From CAVQAH01 sp963784195 (lineage in GTDB: Bacteria; Acidobacteriota; Vicinamibacteria; Vicinamibacterales; 2-12-FULL-66-21), in assembly GCA_963784195.1 (NCBI GenBank), contig CAWARA010000037.1, positions 1 through 42,521 on the forward strand: a stretch of DNA of 42,521 nucleotides, given 5' to 3'. The translations under genes were made by a program, and so were the position numbers. The notes beneath the pieces were generated by a model, which saw only the letters and a list, made by a program, of their open reading frames with translations, was not told the DNA's origin and made no database searches. The number at the start of each line of letters is the position of its first letter. Within the stretch, counting starts at the first letter, position 1. Below are positions 15,455 through 25,702 of the stretch, in pieces.

Positions 15455-16924
15455 TCATTGGGCCGGCCGTGCCGCGGTCGCCAGGTCGGCGGCACTCTGG
15501 AGCGCTTCCACCTCCCGGCAACGCGCGATGAGCGTTCGGGACTGGCTCTGAGGGAGCACGCCCTCGGTGAGGCTCAGGAATTTCTCTTCCAGGTCGGCGT
15601 CGCTCATGGGCCGCTCCACGCTGCCGACCACATGTTCGATGAATTTGTCGAGGCGGCCGCCGTTCTTCAGGACGATGGTTGCGCGAACCTGCTCCTCTTT
15701 GAGCGTCGGATCGACCGTCGCCGTCACGCGGTCGCGCAGTGCGACGATCGCCGGGTTCTTCGCGTTCGCGTCGCTGAAGTCGCGCATGCCCGCGGAACCG
15801 ACGACGATGGCGAGCGCGGCCGCAAAGTAGACGCTGAACTTGCTTTCGAGGCCAGTCGTCGGCGTCCGTTTGCCGGTCAGCTCCAAGACGAGTGGGTGCA
15901 CGCGAAGATCGATGCGCTCGATGGCATCCGCTTTGACCCGATGCTCATTGCGCAGCTGAATGCAGGCGTCGATCGTCGGGTGAATGACGATGCCGCAGGC
16001 GAACGGCTTGTAGGTGTTCAGCGAAATCTCGAAGGTGCGTCCGAGATTCCCGGTGATTTCCTCGAAGTCGCGTGACGTGCTCAGCACGTTGGTCCATCCG
16101 CTCTTGCCCTCGAGGGCGAGCTCGGTGCTGGTGAACCCCCGCGCCGCCAGGAGCGCCGCCGTCAGCCCGTTCTGCGCCGCGCGTCCGGGATGAAAGCTCT
16201 TGGTCATCGTGCCGAACATCTCCCGCAGTCCAACCGGCTGCGTCGCCGCGAGACCGAGCGCCCACACCATCTGCTGCTCGTTCAACCCCAGGCTGCGGCC
16301 GCACGCCGCCGCGGCGCCGAACACACCCGCGGTGCCGGTGATGTGCCAGCCGCGGTCGTAGTGCGCGGGGTATACGGCGTTGCCGATCCGACACTCTGCC
16401 TCGATACCGACCACCAGCGACGTGAGAAAGTCGCGTCCTGAGATCGGACGATGTTCGGCGAGCGCGAGGAGCGCCGACACGACCGGTCCGGCTGGATGAA
16501 TCACCGTCTTCAGGTGCGTGTCGTCGAAGTCGTACACGTGCGAGCTGATGCCGTTCATCAGCGACGCATGCAGAATGTCCAGCCGCTCGCGGCGGCCGAG
16601 CACCGTGGCCTGCGCCGGTCCCGAAAAGGGCGCGAGCGCGGCAATCGCCACATCAACGGTCTCGTGACGCGATCCACCAACCGCGCATCCCATCCAGTTG
16701 AGCAGCGTCCGCCGTGCCTCCTTCCGCACCGGATCAGGAAGATCGTCGTAACGAACCGACAGGACATACTGCGCGAGGGTCCGGGTCACGCCGGTGGGTG
16801 GCGTGCCAGCAGGCGCGAGCGACTGGCCCTGGACCGCCAGTGCCGCGTCAACCGTTGGCGTGAGTCTCGTCAATGAGGCCATCGAGACCGTCGTCATGAA
16901 GGTGCGGCGATCCAGCTCGGACAT
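15455..16924 (-). CDS. MmgE/PrpD family protein (2-methylcitrate dehydratase-like), Tat-signal type
   Basis: The 489-residue length fits MmgE/PrpD. Recognisable family segments include WMGCAVGGSRHETV, LMNGISSHVYDFDDTH (active-site region of the all-helical domain), SFHPGRAAQNG and CGIVIHPTIDA. PrpD dehydrates 2-methylcitrate in propionate catabolism, but many relatives act on other acids, and no prpB/prpC neighbours are present, so the substrate is open. The N-terminus (DRRTFMTTVSMASL) resembles a twin-arginine signal, suggesting export, which is atypical for PrpD itself. GGAG lies about 10 bp before the ATG. It is divergent from the serine hydrolase at 17100. Confidence 0.88.
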   Translation of the reverse strand: MSELDRRTFMTTVSMASLTRLTPTVDAALAVQGQSLAPAGTPPTGVTRTLAQYVLSVRYDDLPDPVRKEARRTLLNWMGCAVGGSRHETVDVAIAALAPFSGPAQATVLGRRERLDILHASLMNGISSHVYDFDDTHLKTVIHPAGPVVSALLALAEHRPISGRDFLTSLVVGIEAECRIGNAVYPAHYDRGWHITGTAGVFGAAAACGRSLGLNEQQMVWALGLAATQPVGLREMFGTMTKSFHPGRAAQNGLTAALLAARGFTSTELALEGKSGWTNVLSTSRDFEEITGNLGRTFEISLNTYKPFACGIVIHPTIDACIQLRNEHRVKADAIERIDLRVHPLVLELTGKRTPTTGLESKFSVYFAAALAIVVGSAGMRDFSDANAKNPAIVALRDRVTATVDPTLKEEQVRATIVLKNGGRLDKFIEHVVGSVERPMSDADLEEKFLSLTEGVLPQSQSRTLIARCREVEALQSAADLATAARPAQ

Positions 16925-17099
16925 GAACGTGTTCTCCTTCCTTTCCGTTAGCGTACTCGATAGACCGTTATGCGGCGTTGCCCCTTCTTCAGATGTGCGA
17001 GTATTCTCCGTCGTCCCGCATGCCTGAGAGGTATCTGGTCGCTGTCACGCTTGGCTGGCTCGTCAGCCGAACTCATTTCCATCGTCTCGAGGAGTGTTC

Positions 17100-18629
17100 A
17101 TGTCACACATCGCGGGTCTACGTCCCAGTCGCGCTTTGATCCCGGCTGTCGCGATCGCCGTGACGATTATCAGCAGCGCTTTCGTCGAGCCCGTGGTCGC
17201 CCAGGACGCGGCGGTGTTCGCCGAAGTCGATAGGACGATGGAGAACTACCGCCTCGACGCGCACATTCCCGGCATGGTGTGGGGCATCGTGCAGGATGGC
17301 CGGCTGGTGCATGTGAAGGGCGCCGGCGTGCAGGACCTGGACACGAAGCGACCCGTCAGCGTGGACACCCTTTTCCGCATCGCGTCGATGACGAAGGCAT
17401 TCACGGCGCTGTCAATCCTGAAGCTCAGGGACGACGGCAAGCTCGCGCTCGATGCACCCGTCGAAACCTACGTGCCGGAGTTGCGCGGGTGGAAGTACCC
17501 GACGGACGACTCGCCGAAGATACGCGTGCGCGAGCTGCTGACGCACACCGCGGGCTTCGTCACCGACGATCCCTGGGGCGATCGACAGACGCCGCTGCCC
17601 GAGAGCGACTTCACGCGTCTCCTGCGCGACGGCGTGCCATTCACGCGACCACCGGCGATGGCAATGGAGTACTCGAACCTCGGCTACGCACTGCTCGGCC
17701 GCATCGTCGCCAACGTCTCCGGACGGCCCTACAAGGACTTCGTCAAGGAACTACTGTTCACGCCTCTGGGCATGGCTGCCACTGGGTTTGACGTGGCTGC
17801 CGCTCCGCAAGAACGTCGCGCCCTTGGCTACCGCTGGGAAGACAATACGTGGAAACTCGAGCCGACGATGGCGCATGGCGCCTTTGGCGCGATGGGCGGC
17901 ATCCAGACCAGCGCCGCCGACTACGCCAAATGGGTTTCGTATCTACTTTCTGCGTGGCCGCCTCGCGACGGGACCGACACCGGGCCGGTGCGACGTTCGA
18001 GCGTGCGCGAGCTGGCGCAGGGGGCGAACTTCCCCTCGGTCCGGCTGCGCCCGGGATCGAGTGGAGCAGAGGCGTGCCCCGAAGCGTCGACGTACGCGAT
18101 GGGTTTTTTCGCGGCAACCGACTGCGAGCTGGCCCTCACTCTGAGTCATGGCGGCGGTTACCCAGGCTACGGATCACACGTGCTGCTCCTGCCGGACTAC
18201 GGCGTCGGCATCTTCGCCTTGGCCAATCGCACCTACGCGGGACCTCGCCCGCCGGTGTGGGACGCTGCGGTAACGCTCCTGCGAGCAGGACGGTTGAAGC
18301 CGCGATCGCCGATGACGTCAGCCGCGCTCACCAGTGCCTATGCCGCAGCCGTGAAGATGTTCACTGCGGGCTCCGTAACGTCCGCGGGCGACGTGCTCGC
18401 GGTGAACTTCCTGATGGATCGCGACGCGGAACACCGGGCTCGCGATATCGCCGCCCTGAAGGCGGAGGTGGGCACCTGTGACACGGTGGCGCCGATCGTG
18501 CCGACCGGCGCGCTCGCGGGCAACTTTGTCTGGAACTGCGAGCACGGTCGCGTGAGGGGGGAGATTCTCCTCGCGCCCACGCCGACCCCGTCCATTCAGT
18601 TGCTCACCTTCACCCGCGTTACGCCGTGA
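17100..18629 (+). CDS. Secreted serine hydrolase (class C beta-lactamase / penicillin-binding-protein-like)
   Basis: The 509-residue protein has a signal peptide ending near VVAQD (residue 35). It carries the full catalytic set: SMTK at residues 96-99 (Ser nucleophile and Lys), YSN in MEYSNLGYALLG, and HGG in SHGGGYPGYGS. These enzymes hydrolyse esters, D-amino-acid peptides or beta-lactams; the class cannot be read from motifs. An extra C-terminal domain of about 120 residues follows. ATG 17100 is chosen because GGAG (17091-17094) is 5 bp upstream; the GTG at 17094 overlaps it. In contrast to the neighbouring paralogue at 14174, the active site is complete. Confidence 0.88.
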   Translation: MSHIAGLRPSRALIPAVAIAVTIISSAFVEPVVAQDAAVFAEVDRTMENYRLDAHIPGMVWGIVQDGRLVHVKGAGVQDLDTKRPVSVDTLFRIASMTKAFTALSILKLRDDGKLALDAPVETYVPELRGWKYPTDDSPKIRVRELLTHTAGFVTDDPWGDRQTPLPESDFTRLLRDGVPFTRPPAMAMEYSNLGYALLGRIVANVSGRPYKDFVKELLFTPLGMAATGFDVAAAPQERRALGYRWEDNTWKLEPTMAHGAFGAMGGIQTSAADYAKWVSYLLSAWPPRDGTDTGPVRRSSVRELAQGANFPSVRLRPGSSGAEACPEASTYAMGFFAATDCELALTLSHGGGYPGYGSHVLLLPDYGVGIFALANRTYAGPRPPVWDAAVTLLRAGRLKPRSPMTSAALTSAYAAAVKMFTAGSVTSAGDVLAVNFLMDRDAEHRARDIAALKAEVGTCDTVAPIVPTGALAGNFVWNCEHGRVRGEILLAPTPTPSIQLLTFTRVTP

Positions 18630-18699
18630 CGCCGCGTTATGCGGCTGGCTGGGGCATGGATGGAGTGATCCGGGCGACTCTGCATCGTTCCGATGCTGA

Positions 18700-20046
18700 C
18701 TAGCGCAAAGAACGAAACGCCGCCCGAAGTTCAGCCGCGAAAAGCTCCGGCTGCTCCCAGGCCGCGAAATGACCGCCCTTGTCGACCTCGTTGAAGTAGA
18801 TGAGGTTGCGATAGGCCTGCTTCGTCCAGCTTTGTGGGGCACGGTAGATCTCGCCCGGAAACACCGTCACCCCCACGGGGATCGAGATTTCCGCTGTCTT
18901 CTGCGCCACAGCGCTGAAGTTGTTGTTGTTGTTTTCCCAATAGAGCTGCGCGGAAGAGATCGCGCTGTTCGTGAGCCAGTACAGCGTGATGTCGTCGAGC
19001 ATTTCATCCTTCGTAAGTGACCGCTCGGGCTCGCCGCCGCTATACGTCCATTGGGAGAACTTGTCATACATCCATGCCGCCAGGCCGATCGGCGAATCCG
19101 ACAGGCCGTAGCCCACGGTTTGCGGGCGGGTCACCATCATCACGCCATAGCCTGCATTCTTCGTGAAGAAGGTACTCAGTGAATCGAACGCCGCCTTCTC
19201 TTCGGCAGACAGCCCGGCCGGCGCCGGATCGCCGTTGTTGAGGGCCTTCGCGACGTTCGCTGGCACGGTTGCAGGCATGTTGACGTGGATACCGAGCAGT
19301 CCTGCCGGCGCCTGGCGCGCCATCACGTCTGCGACGACCGACCCCCAATCACCGCCCTGCGACACATACCGCGTGTAGCCCAGACGCTTCATGAGCACGT
19401 CCCAGGCGCGCGCGATGCGGTCGGGACCCCAGCCCGTGTCCGTCGGCTTGCCGGAGAAGCCATAACCGGGCATCGAGGGCAGCACGAGATCGAACGCGTC
19501 CTCCGCGCGGCCACCATAAGCCGTGGGATCGGTGAGCGGGCCGATGACCTTCACCAGTTCGAAGATCGAACCTGGCCAGCCGTGCGTCATGATCAGCGGC
19601 AGCGCGTTCGGATGACGCGAGCGGACGTGCACGAATTGAATATCGAGGTCATCGATCGTGGTCACGAACTGCGGCAGGCCGTTCAGCGTCGCTTCCGCCT
19701 TCCGCCAGTCGTAGTCCGTTCCCCAGTAGCGTGCAAGCGCCTGGATCTTCGCCAGCTGCACACCCTGGGATTGATCGATGACCGTCTCCCGGTCAGGCCA
19801 CCGTGTCGCCAACACGCGCCGGCGCAGGTCGACGAGTGCCGCTTCGGGAACGTCAATCCGGAAGGGGCGGACTGCGTTGTCGTGAACCGCACCACTCAGC
19901 GTTCTGGGAAGCAGGGTGATGACGGAGACCTTGACCTCGACGGCCGGAACGGTCTGGGCGTAAGCGGAGACGGCGAGCAGAACAAAGCCGAAGACACCCG
20001 CGGCTGCTGAAGTGGCAAGAAAGCTGCGCCTTTCGAATTGGGTCAT
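18700..20046 (-). CDS. Exported epoxide hydrolase (microsomal-type N-terminal domain)
   Basis: The 448-residue protein starts with a Tat-like signal (ERRSFLATSAAAG, then a hydrophobic run to AYAQ at residue 31). The epoxide hydrolase N-terminal domain follows (RPFRIDVPEAALVDLRRRV, RWPD), then the alpha/beta-hydrolase core: HGWPGS at 155-160, nucleophile Asp233 in GGDWG, and the base His in KGGHFAAWEQPE. This family opens epoxides to diols through a covalent Asp ester. The ATG at 20046 has AGGA upstream; the open frame extends 61 codons further but that part lacks coding character. It is divergent from the PP2C gene. Confidence 0.9.
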   Translation of the reverse strand: MTQFERRSFLATSAAAGVFGFVLLAVSAYAQTVPAVEVKVSVITLLPRTLSGAVHDNAVRPFRIDVPEAALVDLRRRVLATRWPDRETVIDQSQGVQLAKIQALARYWGTDYDWRKAEATLNGLPQFVTTIDDLDIQFVHVRSRHPNALPLIMTHGWPGSIFELVKVIGPLTDPTAYGGRAEDAFDLVLPSMPGYGFSGKPTDTGWGPDRIARAWDVLMKRLGYTRYVSQGGDWGSVVADVMARQAPAGLLGIHVNMPATVPANVAKALNNGDPAPAGLSAEEKAAFDSLSTFFTKNAGYGVMMVTRPQTVGYGLSDSPIGLAAWMYDKFSQWTYSGGEPERSLTKDEMLDDITLYWLTNSAISSAQLYWENNNNNFSAVAQKTAEISIPVGVTVFPGEIYRAPQSWTKQAYRNLIYFNEVDKGGHFAAWEQPELFAAELRAAFRSLR

Positions 20047-20176
20047 GTGGATTCCTAGCTGAAGCACTGTCCGTTGCGCGACTGGCGTAACCCTAGCGAA
20101 TCTGCCGTTGGGGTGTCTGTTCAATGGTGCACAACTGAAAATGATGTTCATGCGGATGATGTAGCTGGTTAACGCT

Positions 20177-20963
20177 ATGAATCGCACGCAGCCGACACGC
20201 CTCGAATGTGCGGAAACATGGGCAGGCAATAGCAGGACCGCGGGCCTGATCGAACTGCCAGGTCTGGTTGCATGGGTCCACTCCGCTGCCGGCAGGGTCG
20301 GATGACGCTGGCGGCGATGTCCACTACGTGTCGGTCTGCCCGAGCTGCATCGTCTCTCGTGTCGCGCTGGCTGATGTCAGCGGTCATGGAAAGGCCGTCG
20401 TGGCGCTGGGAGAGAAGCTCCGGGAGCTGATGCAACGATACCTTCGCGCGCTTGAACAGGTTTCACTGATGCGCGATCTCAATCGCGCGGTTCAAGAAGA
20501 ACTCGACGACGTCCACTACGCCACGATGGTCGCGGTCGGGTGGCACGGCCGCAGGGGCTTGCTTGTATTGACGAACGCGGGGCACCCGCCCCCTTTTTGG
20601 TATCGTGCCTCACGCGACGAATGGAGCTGGCTTGAAACGCAGCGCGCGAGCGAGCGAGAGCGGCCGGCCGGCGTCCCGCTGGGGCTGCTCGCCGACATCC
20701 AGTACGACCGGACGGTCATCAAGCCGCAATCAGGGGATCTCGTCGTGCTGTATAGCGACGGCGTCTCCGAAGCCACCAATCCGGCTGCAGAGGAGCTCGG
20801 GCGTGACGGACTGATGACCATCGCGCGCGGGCTGGACCGGCGTTCGGCGGAAGGCTTCGGGACTCAGCTCGCCGCAGCGCTCCGTGCTTTTCGCGGAGGC
20901 GTTGATGCTCTCGACGATGAGACGATCATCGTGCTGCAGAGGGTGCCACCCGACGCTGCTTAG
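20177..20963 (+). CDS. PP2C/SpoIIE-type serine/threonine phosphatase, frameshifted near residue 37
   Basis: The body, in one frame from 20289, has the PP2C_SIG motifs: AGGDVHYV, ADVSGHGKAVV, LTNAGHPPPFW, VVLYSDGVSEATN and DDETIIV. The start of the family fold is in a different frame: from ATG 20177 it reads LECAETWAGNS and LPGLVAWVHS, then hits TGA. Removing one G near 20288 joins them (VHSAPAGSDDAGGDVHY), giving about 261 residues, a normal family length. Such phosphatases dephosphorylate anti-anti-sigma factors in stress or partner-switching pathways. No partner kinase is in the window. Confidence 0.8.
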
Positions 20964-21020
20964 GCTCAAGCGATCGGGCTGCTGTCTCATGGGGTAGCCT
21001 TTCGCCACCCGCAACCGAAC

Positions 21021-21464
21021 TCACAGCCGGAGAATGAGTCGACCGACCCAGAGGGCACTCGCGAACGCCAGGGCAATCGGCACCATCACCAGCAGAATGA
21101 GGACGGCGAAACCCCATGCGAGGGCCAGGAGTTCGACGGGCGCCAGAAGGACGCTCCTCCAGTGCCACCGAGTGGCCGGTCGACTGACGTCAACAACGTA
21201 CATCGGATATGCCGGCGTCATCACGTGACGCGGCATCATTCTCTCGGCGACCTCCTGTCGTCGACCCATGAATTCCCATAGCGGCCGCCAGATCGTGTTG
21301 AACGCAACGGTTGTTGTGAGCCAAAGCACTCCCAAGGCGACCATGGCGCCGGCGTTGACCCGGTTGGGCGAGAGTGAGACGCCGGACATCAGAAACGCGA
21401 CGCCGGCTGCAGGGAGGGCCAGCGCGAGCACGACGTTCATTCTGGTTTGGGCAATTGGGGTCAT
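21021..21464 (-). CDS. Small integral membrane protein, unknown function
   Basis: The 147-residue protein has about four transmembrane helices in two pairs (residues about 8-30 and 36-57; then 105-145 as one long or two adjacent helices). Between them is a basic loop (FMGRRQEVAERMMPRH). ATG 21464 is chosen because GGAG lies 8 bp upstream. I do not recognise a family. It appears to be the second gene after the 66-residue membrane protein at 21513-21713. Confidence 0.6.
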   Translation of the reverse strand: MTPIAQTRMNVVLALALPAAGVAFLMSGVSLSPNRVNAGAMVALGVLWLTTTVAFNTIWRPLWEFMGRRQEVAERMMPRHVMTPAYPMYVVDVSRPATRWHWRSVLLAPVELLALAWGFAVLILLVMVPIALAFASALWVGRLILRL

Positions 21465-21512
21465 ACGCGTTCTCCGGATTCGTGACGAAGGCGACACGGA
21501 CTGTCCGTCGAA

Positions 21513-21713
21513 TCATCCACACCTGTTTGAATACCGCCGCGACATGAGCGCTGCCGCTGCAACTGGTGCAAGCAACACAGCAGCCCCGATGAGCCCAATC
21601 ACCGCCACTGCGATTCCGGATGGCAAAGCCATTGGCACCGGGCTCAGCGCCACAATGGCCAGCACGACGGCCGAACACTGCAACACGGCGCCGACATTGG
21701 ATGCGACAAACAT
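21513..21713 (-). CDS. Small two-helix membrane protein
   Basis: The 66-residue protein is mostly two hydrophobic segments (VLQCSAVVLAIVALS; IAVAVIGLIGAAVLL) with a short basic tail (MSRRYSNRC). GAAGG precedes the ATG by about 7 bp. It lies 48 bp upstream of the membrane protein at 21021-21464 on the same strand. The function is unknown. Confidence 0.5.
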   Translation of the reverse strand: MFVASNVGAVLQCSAVVLAIVALSPVPMALPSGIAVAVIGLIGAAVLLAPVAAAALMSRRYSNRCG

Positions 21714-21919
21714 GGATTACCTTCTCTCTTGCGAACGCGCCTGCCGACCAGAGTCGCTCAGTCAGCCCTGGGATAGCTGCGTTGGCTGTCACCATGTTCG
21801 CGGAGTACCCGGCGCGCTGTCTGTGTGGTTGTGAACATCATCGCGTGCGGCGCTTCGGATGATGCAGTCGAGGAAACCCGCACGTCGACCAGATCTCTAA
21901 TCCCGAGACGCCCGAGTTG

Positions 21920-23733
21920 CTACGCGGCGTGTGCGCCGGTGATCTCCGGAATCGGGATTCGCGGGATTTCCACGAGCCCGGCCAGGTACGTCCGGGTTTC
22001 CAGCAGCGTCGTGGCCACCAGCGTTGCCCCGGTATTCCGCAGCACCTCGGCACTCTCGTCGGCTAGCGCCGCCGGTCCCCAGCGCCCGACCAGGATTCGG
22101 ACATCGGGAAATGTGGCGTGGAGCCTCTTGACGAGATAGCGTGTCTTTGACGGAGGGCTGGGTGGCAGATCGGCAAGGCAGACGACCGAGAACCCCTGCG
22201 TTTGCACGAGCGACAGCAGCTCCGAAACCTGGAGGCGCGTGCTCATCGTCTCGAGACTGATTGGAAGGTCGTCCAGTAAGTGGGCGAGCATCGCGAGCGC
22301 GAGCTCGTCGGCGGCGCCGTTGGTCGCGTAGCCCAGCACGCGCAGCGGTTCGCGCGGTCCGGGAAGTGGTGGACTATCAGGCAGTGCGGACGGCTCAGGG
22401 TTGAGGCCCCGGATCGACTCCGCGGCGTCCGACAGCAGCTCCCGCGTCGCATCGATGACGGCTGTTTCTTCGTCGGGCGACAAGCGCTGCTCCAGGCGGT
22501 CGCGCTCCGCATAGTTCAGCGCAGGCAGCAGCAGGGCGTCGTACACCGAGCGCGGAGACTCGGTCATGATGTGCCGCTCGATGAGGTCGGCCGCCTCGCT
22601 CTGATCGCGGGCGAGCAGGCGCTGGTAATAGCCATACTCCGGCGCGAGCGCGGACGTGTCGGCCAAGAGCGTCCCGAGAAACTCGAGACCTGGCACATGC
22701 TTCCCGAGGACGACAAGGCACACGGTCAGTGGCGTCGACAAGACCAGGCCGAGGGGCCCCCAGAGCCACGTCCAGAACGCCACGGATGCGAGCAGCGCCA
22801 CCGGCGAGACGCCCGCGGCCCCCGCATACAACACCGTTTCGAGCACGAGATTGGTGAACAGCTCGAGCACGACAAACAGCCCGACTACATAAAGCGGTCC
22901 GGCCCAGCCCTCGGCTGCCGCGAGGCTGACCAAGATCGGCGCGCCTGCGCCGAGCACAGGCCCGACGTATGGGATGAATCGGAGAACCGCAGCCATTGCC
23001 GCCCAGACCAGGGGGTACGGCACGTCGAGGAGGTAGAGTCCGGCGCCGGCCGCGATGCCGTAGAGCAGATTGACCAGGGATTGCATCAACAGCTGCCGGC
23101 TGACCCGAGTAGCCGCCTCGTCAAACGCCTTCGTCGTGACGGCCAGGTGGCCATGACCCAACAGCCCGATCAGCCGATCCCGCAGATCTCGCCGCTCGAG
23201 CAGCATGAAGATGACCATCGCCAGCACGAGCCCCGCGGTGCCCAGCAGACCGGCGATTGGACTGAGCCACGTGAAGCCCGAGAAACCCGCGACCTGCTCC
23301 GAGGTGACGACGACGGGCCGCGAGATCGTTCCTCTGGGCACCTCCGATTTCCCAAGGTCGGTCGTGATGTCTTCGATCGTGTCCTGCAGCTTCTCGACGG
23401 ATCCCCCCTGCCCGCGCTCCGTACGTCTGCGATCTTCGCCCGGATGTTCGCGCGGTAGCGGGGAAGGTCCTCGGCCAGATGGTCCATCTGCCGCGCCAGA
23501 CCCCAGCCGGCGAGACCGAGGATGGTGAACACCAGCGTGACGATCGCGAGAACGGCAGGGATGCGGCCAATCCATCGTTCAAGCCATGTGACAGGAGGAC
23601 TGAGCACGAACGTGAGCAGGATGGCGAGCGCGATCGGCACGAGTACGGTTTGCGCCCAGTACAGGACGACCACGACGAGCACACACCCGGCGAACGTCAT
23701 CCACCGCCTCAGTGTCTTCGACGAGTCATCCAT
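21920..23733 (-). CDS. AI-2E-family (PerM-type) permease with C-terminal Rossmann-like domain, frameshifted at a C6 run
   Basis: The N-terminal frame from ATG 23733 encodes the first helices (TFAGCVLVVVVLYWAQTVLV, LLTFVLSPPVTWLERW). At 23403-23408 (six C on the plus strand) the frame is lost. The rest, VEKLQDTIEDITTD through the pore helices (LLGTAGLVLAMVIFMLLERR, FIPYVGPVLG, LVLSTPLTVCLVVLGKH), lies one frame over. Adding one base restores about 604 residues. PerM/AI-2E proteins export small molecules or act as antiporters, so the autoinducer-2 label should not be taken literally. After about residue 463 a soluble domain follows (LRVLGYATNGAADELAL, SVVCLADLP, VRILVGRWG), resembling a cobalamin-binding-like fold. 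Confidence 0.82.
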
Positions 23734-24202
23734 AAGGCCCGATCGGTTCTTGGGGCTGTTGGCGCAGGACAGACGAGCAAAAGTGCCCCGGCGTCAATTT
23801 GCGTGGCGGCTGAATCGATGCAAGCGTGCTGCTGCGTCAGAATGAGCCCGCGCGAAGAGGCTGACAGCGGTGCAGGCTAATGTCTGTTCCCTTCTGAACA
23901 CGGCCATAAGCGCTCGACTACCAGAGTGCGAGACACTCGCAGTCGACCCCCGCGTCGAGCTGAACGACAGAGCGTTCCTCTTCTCGTGAGCAATACCGAA
24001 CAGACGTTGACACGTACATTCCCTACACTCGTGATCTGTGGCTCACGCTGTCGGGGCTGCATAGACGCAGAGACGCATCGACAGGCAATACGAAGGGTCC
24101 GGTTGTAGGAGTGATCGTCGGCGGGATGGGTTCGGTGCGATCGCTGAATCCGCGGCTGCGTGTCATGTCCCGCCAACGTGAAGAAAACCAGATGAGGTAC
24201 TG
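23734..24202. other. 469-bp intergenic region
   Basis: No frame here looks coding: the longest reading (minus, 23877-24209) has no domain, no convincing ribosome site and Arg/Ser-rich composition. The region separates the permease and the stress protein, which are divergent, so promoters for both should be here. I could not pick out confident -10/-35 pairs. Confidence 0.5.
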
Positions 24203-24954
24203 ATGGCAAACGAAATCAAACACTCAGACGGCTCACTGCGCGAGGAGACGGGCGCAATCGGTGAACGCGTGAAGGGTGCCGCAAAGGACGCCGCTGGCGC
24301 AGTGCTCGGCAACGAGCAGCTCGAGCGCGAAGGTGAACGTGAAAATGCCGAGGGGCGCAGACGTCAGGCGGAGAATGACGCGATAGCCGGCCCGAGCCGG
24401 TCCCGTACGGCGGAGTCCGGCTGGTCGAACAAGAACCTGGTGACAGGGTTGTACGACAACCCGGAGGCAGCCGGGAAGGCGTATCAGGACTTAACTACGC
24501 GTCACGGATACAAGTCGGACGACATCAGCGTGGTCATGTCAGATGACACGCGAAAGCGCCACTTTGGGAACGTGAAGCCTGGGCAGGAGTTCACAGAAGG
24601 CTCCAAGGCAGCCGAAGGTGCGGGGATTGGTGGCGGGATCGGTCTCGGCGTCGGCGCGGCCGTCGGCGCAATTGGTTGCCGCCGCGACAGCGATTGCCAT
24701 TCCCGGGCTGGGTCTCGTCGTCGCGGGCCCGATCGCGGGGGCTATAGCCGGTGCGGGCGCCGGGGGCGCGACAGGGACGCTGGTCGGAGCGCTCGTCGGT
24801 GCTGGCATTCCAGAGGATCGCGCGGCCGAGTACCGAGCGCGGCCTCAAGGCGGGCGGCATCGTCCTGGGTACGCGTGCGAAGGACGAGGCGCACGCCAGT
24901 CAGCTGGAGAATGACCTCTCGAGTTACGGTGCCCGCAACGTCCTGTTACGCTGA
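24203..24954 (+). CDS. CsbD/YflT-like general stress protein with glycine-rich segment, two frameshifts
   Basis: Residues 1-60 are charged and CsbD-like (GERVKGAAKDAAGAV, ERENAEGRRRQ). Residues 70-125 resemble the YflT/GspM heat-stress domain (TGLYDNPEAAGKAYQDL, DDISVVMSDDTRKRHF). A Gly/Ala membrane-like stretch (GLGLVVAGPIAGAIAGAGAGG) and a second YflT-type end (ERGLKAGGIVLGTRAKDE) follow. The parts lie in three frames: one extra G near 24674 and one extra C near 24833. Correcting both gives 249 residues. GAGG lies 5 bp before the ATG. Proteins of this type protect against desiccation or general stress; the mechanism is unknown. Confidence 0.75.
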
Positions 24955-25021
24955 GCAACCTCGAGGCGAACTGCCGCCCGTCGTTGGGTGACGGTTCGCC
25001 GCCTTGCAAGGCGAGACGGAG

Positions 25022-25135
25022 ATGATCGGCCTCTATTCAAATCGATTGGGCTGCTTCGGGTCGATAGTCGTCTCAGTATTAGCGACGTTGCTCCTCGCTC
25101 TCCTACCGACGCGCCATCGCACGTTCATCTCGTGA
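25022..25135 (+). CDS. Possible 37-residue single-helix membrane peptide
   Basis: The reading is MIGLYSNRLGCFGS, then a hydrophobic run of about 15 residues (VVSVLATLLLALL) and a basic end. A GGAG abuts the ATG and AAGG lies 10 bp ahead. It resembles the small Gly-Cys-Gly membrane peptides seen in many GC-rich genomes. The evidence is thin: length and ribosome site are both marginal. Confidence 0.3.
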   Translation: MIGLYSNRLGCFGSIVVSVLATLLLALLPTRHRTFIS

Positions 25136-25702
25136 TTGAGCCAACAATGTCGTGTGTCAGGCCGGACACAAACACAGCTCACCGCAACAACACCTCGCGG
25201 CGATCGTCTCCAGCCACCATGGTTGGGGCGATGGACAAAGACGGGCGCCCTTCGTTTTGCAGCTAAACAATCCCGTCTGGCGTTTGCGGGGCACCCGGCA
25301 AGCGTCGGAGGGCTGCCGACACCAGGTCGAGTTCCGCTTGGAGCTGCGCAATCCGAGTGAACTGCACGCGCAACTCTCGTTCCGCGGCGGCGAGACGCTC
25401 TTCGACAGCCCAGATCGATGGCCGTCGGAGACCGGATGACGCGGGTGCGCGGCGCGGGTGGTGCGGTCGCCAGCACTAATCTCTCAGAAGCCATTGTGAA
25501 CATCTCAGGTTTTCGAGAGCGTATGCCAGAGCTGAGGAGGATAGGTGTACCGAATTGAACACTCGCAGCCACACTGGAGCGCGGGTTGTGGATGTCCGCT
25601 TGGGGACAGCGCTCCTGCGACCTCTTTGGTACGCTGCAGGGACGCCGAACGATCGGTAACGGTCACGACATTCGCTGAAGAATCCCGTAGAGGAGTAAAG
25701 GA
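25136..25702. other. 567-bp region without a confident gene
   Basis: The only coding-like patch is on the minus strand between 25475 and a TAG at 25263. It is a 70-codon open frame with a coiled-coil flavour (IWAVEERLAAAERELRV, IAQLQAELDLVSAALRRL) but no start codon, possibly the remnant of a small helical protein. I see nothing recognisable in the rest. Confidence 0.4.

Noticed and set aside
14450..16075. 541-codon plus-strand open frame
   Set aside because: It is antisense to the beta-lactamase-fold and PrpD genes and crosses their AT-rich gap. High GC makes such long shadows common.
21838..22053. Possible separate small gene at the 3' end of the permease
   Set aside because: It lies in a second frame of the permease tail and has no ribosome site or own motif.
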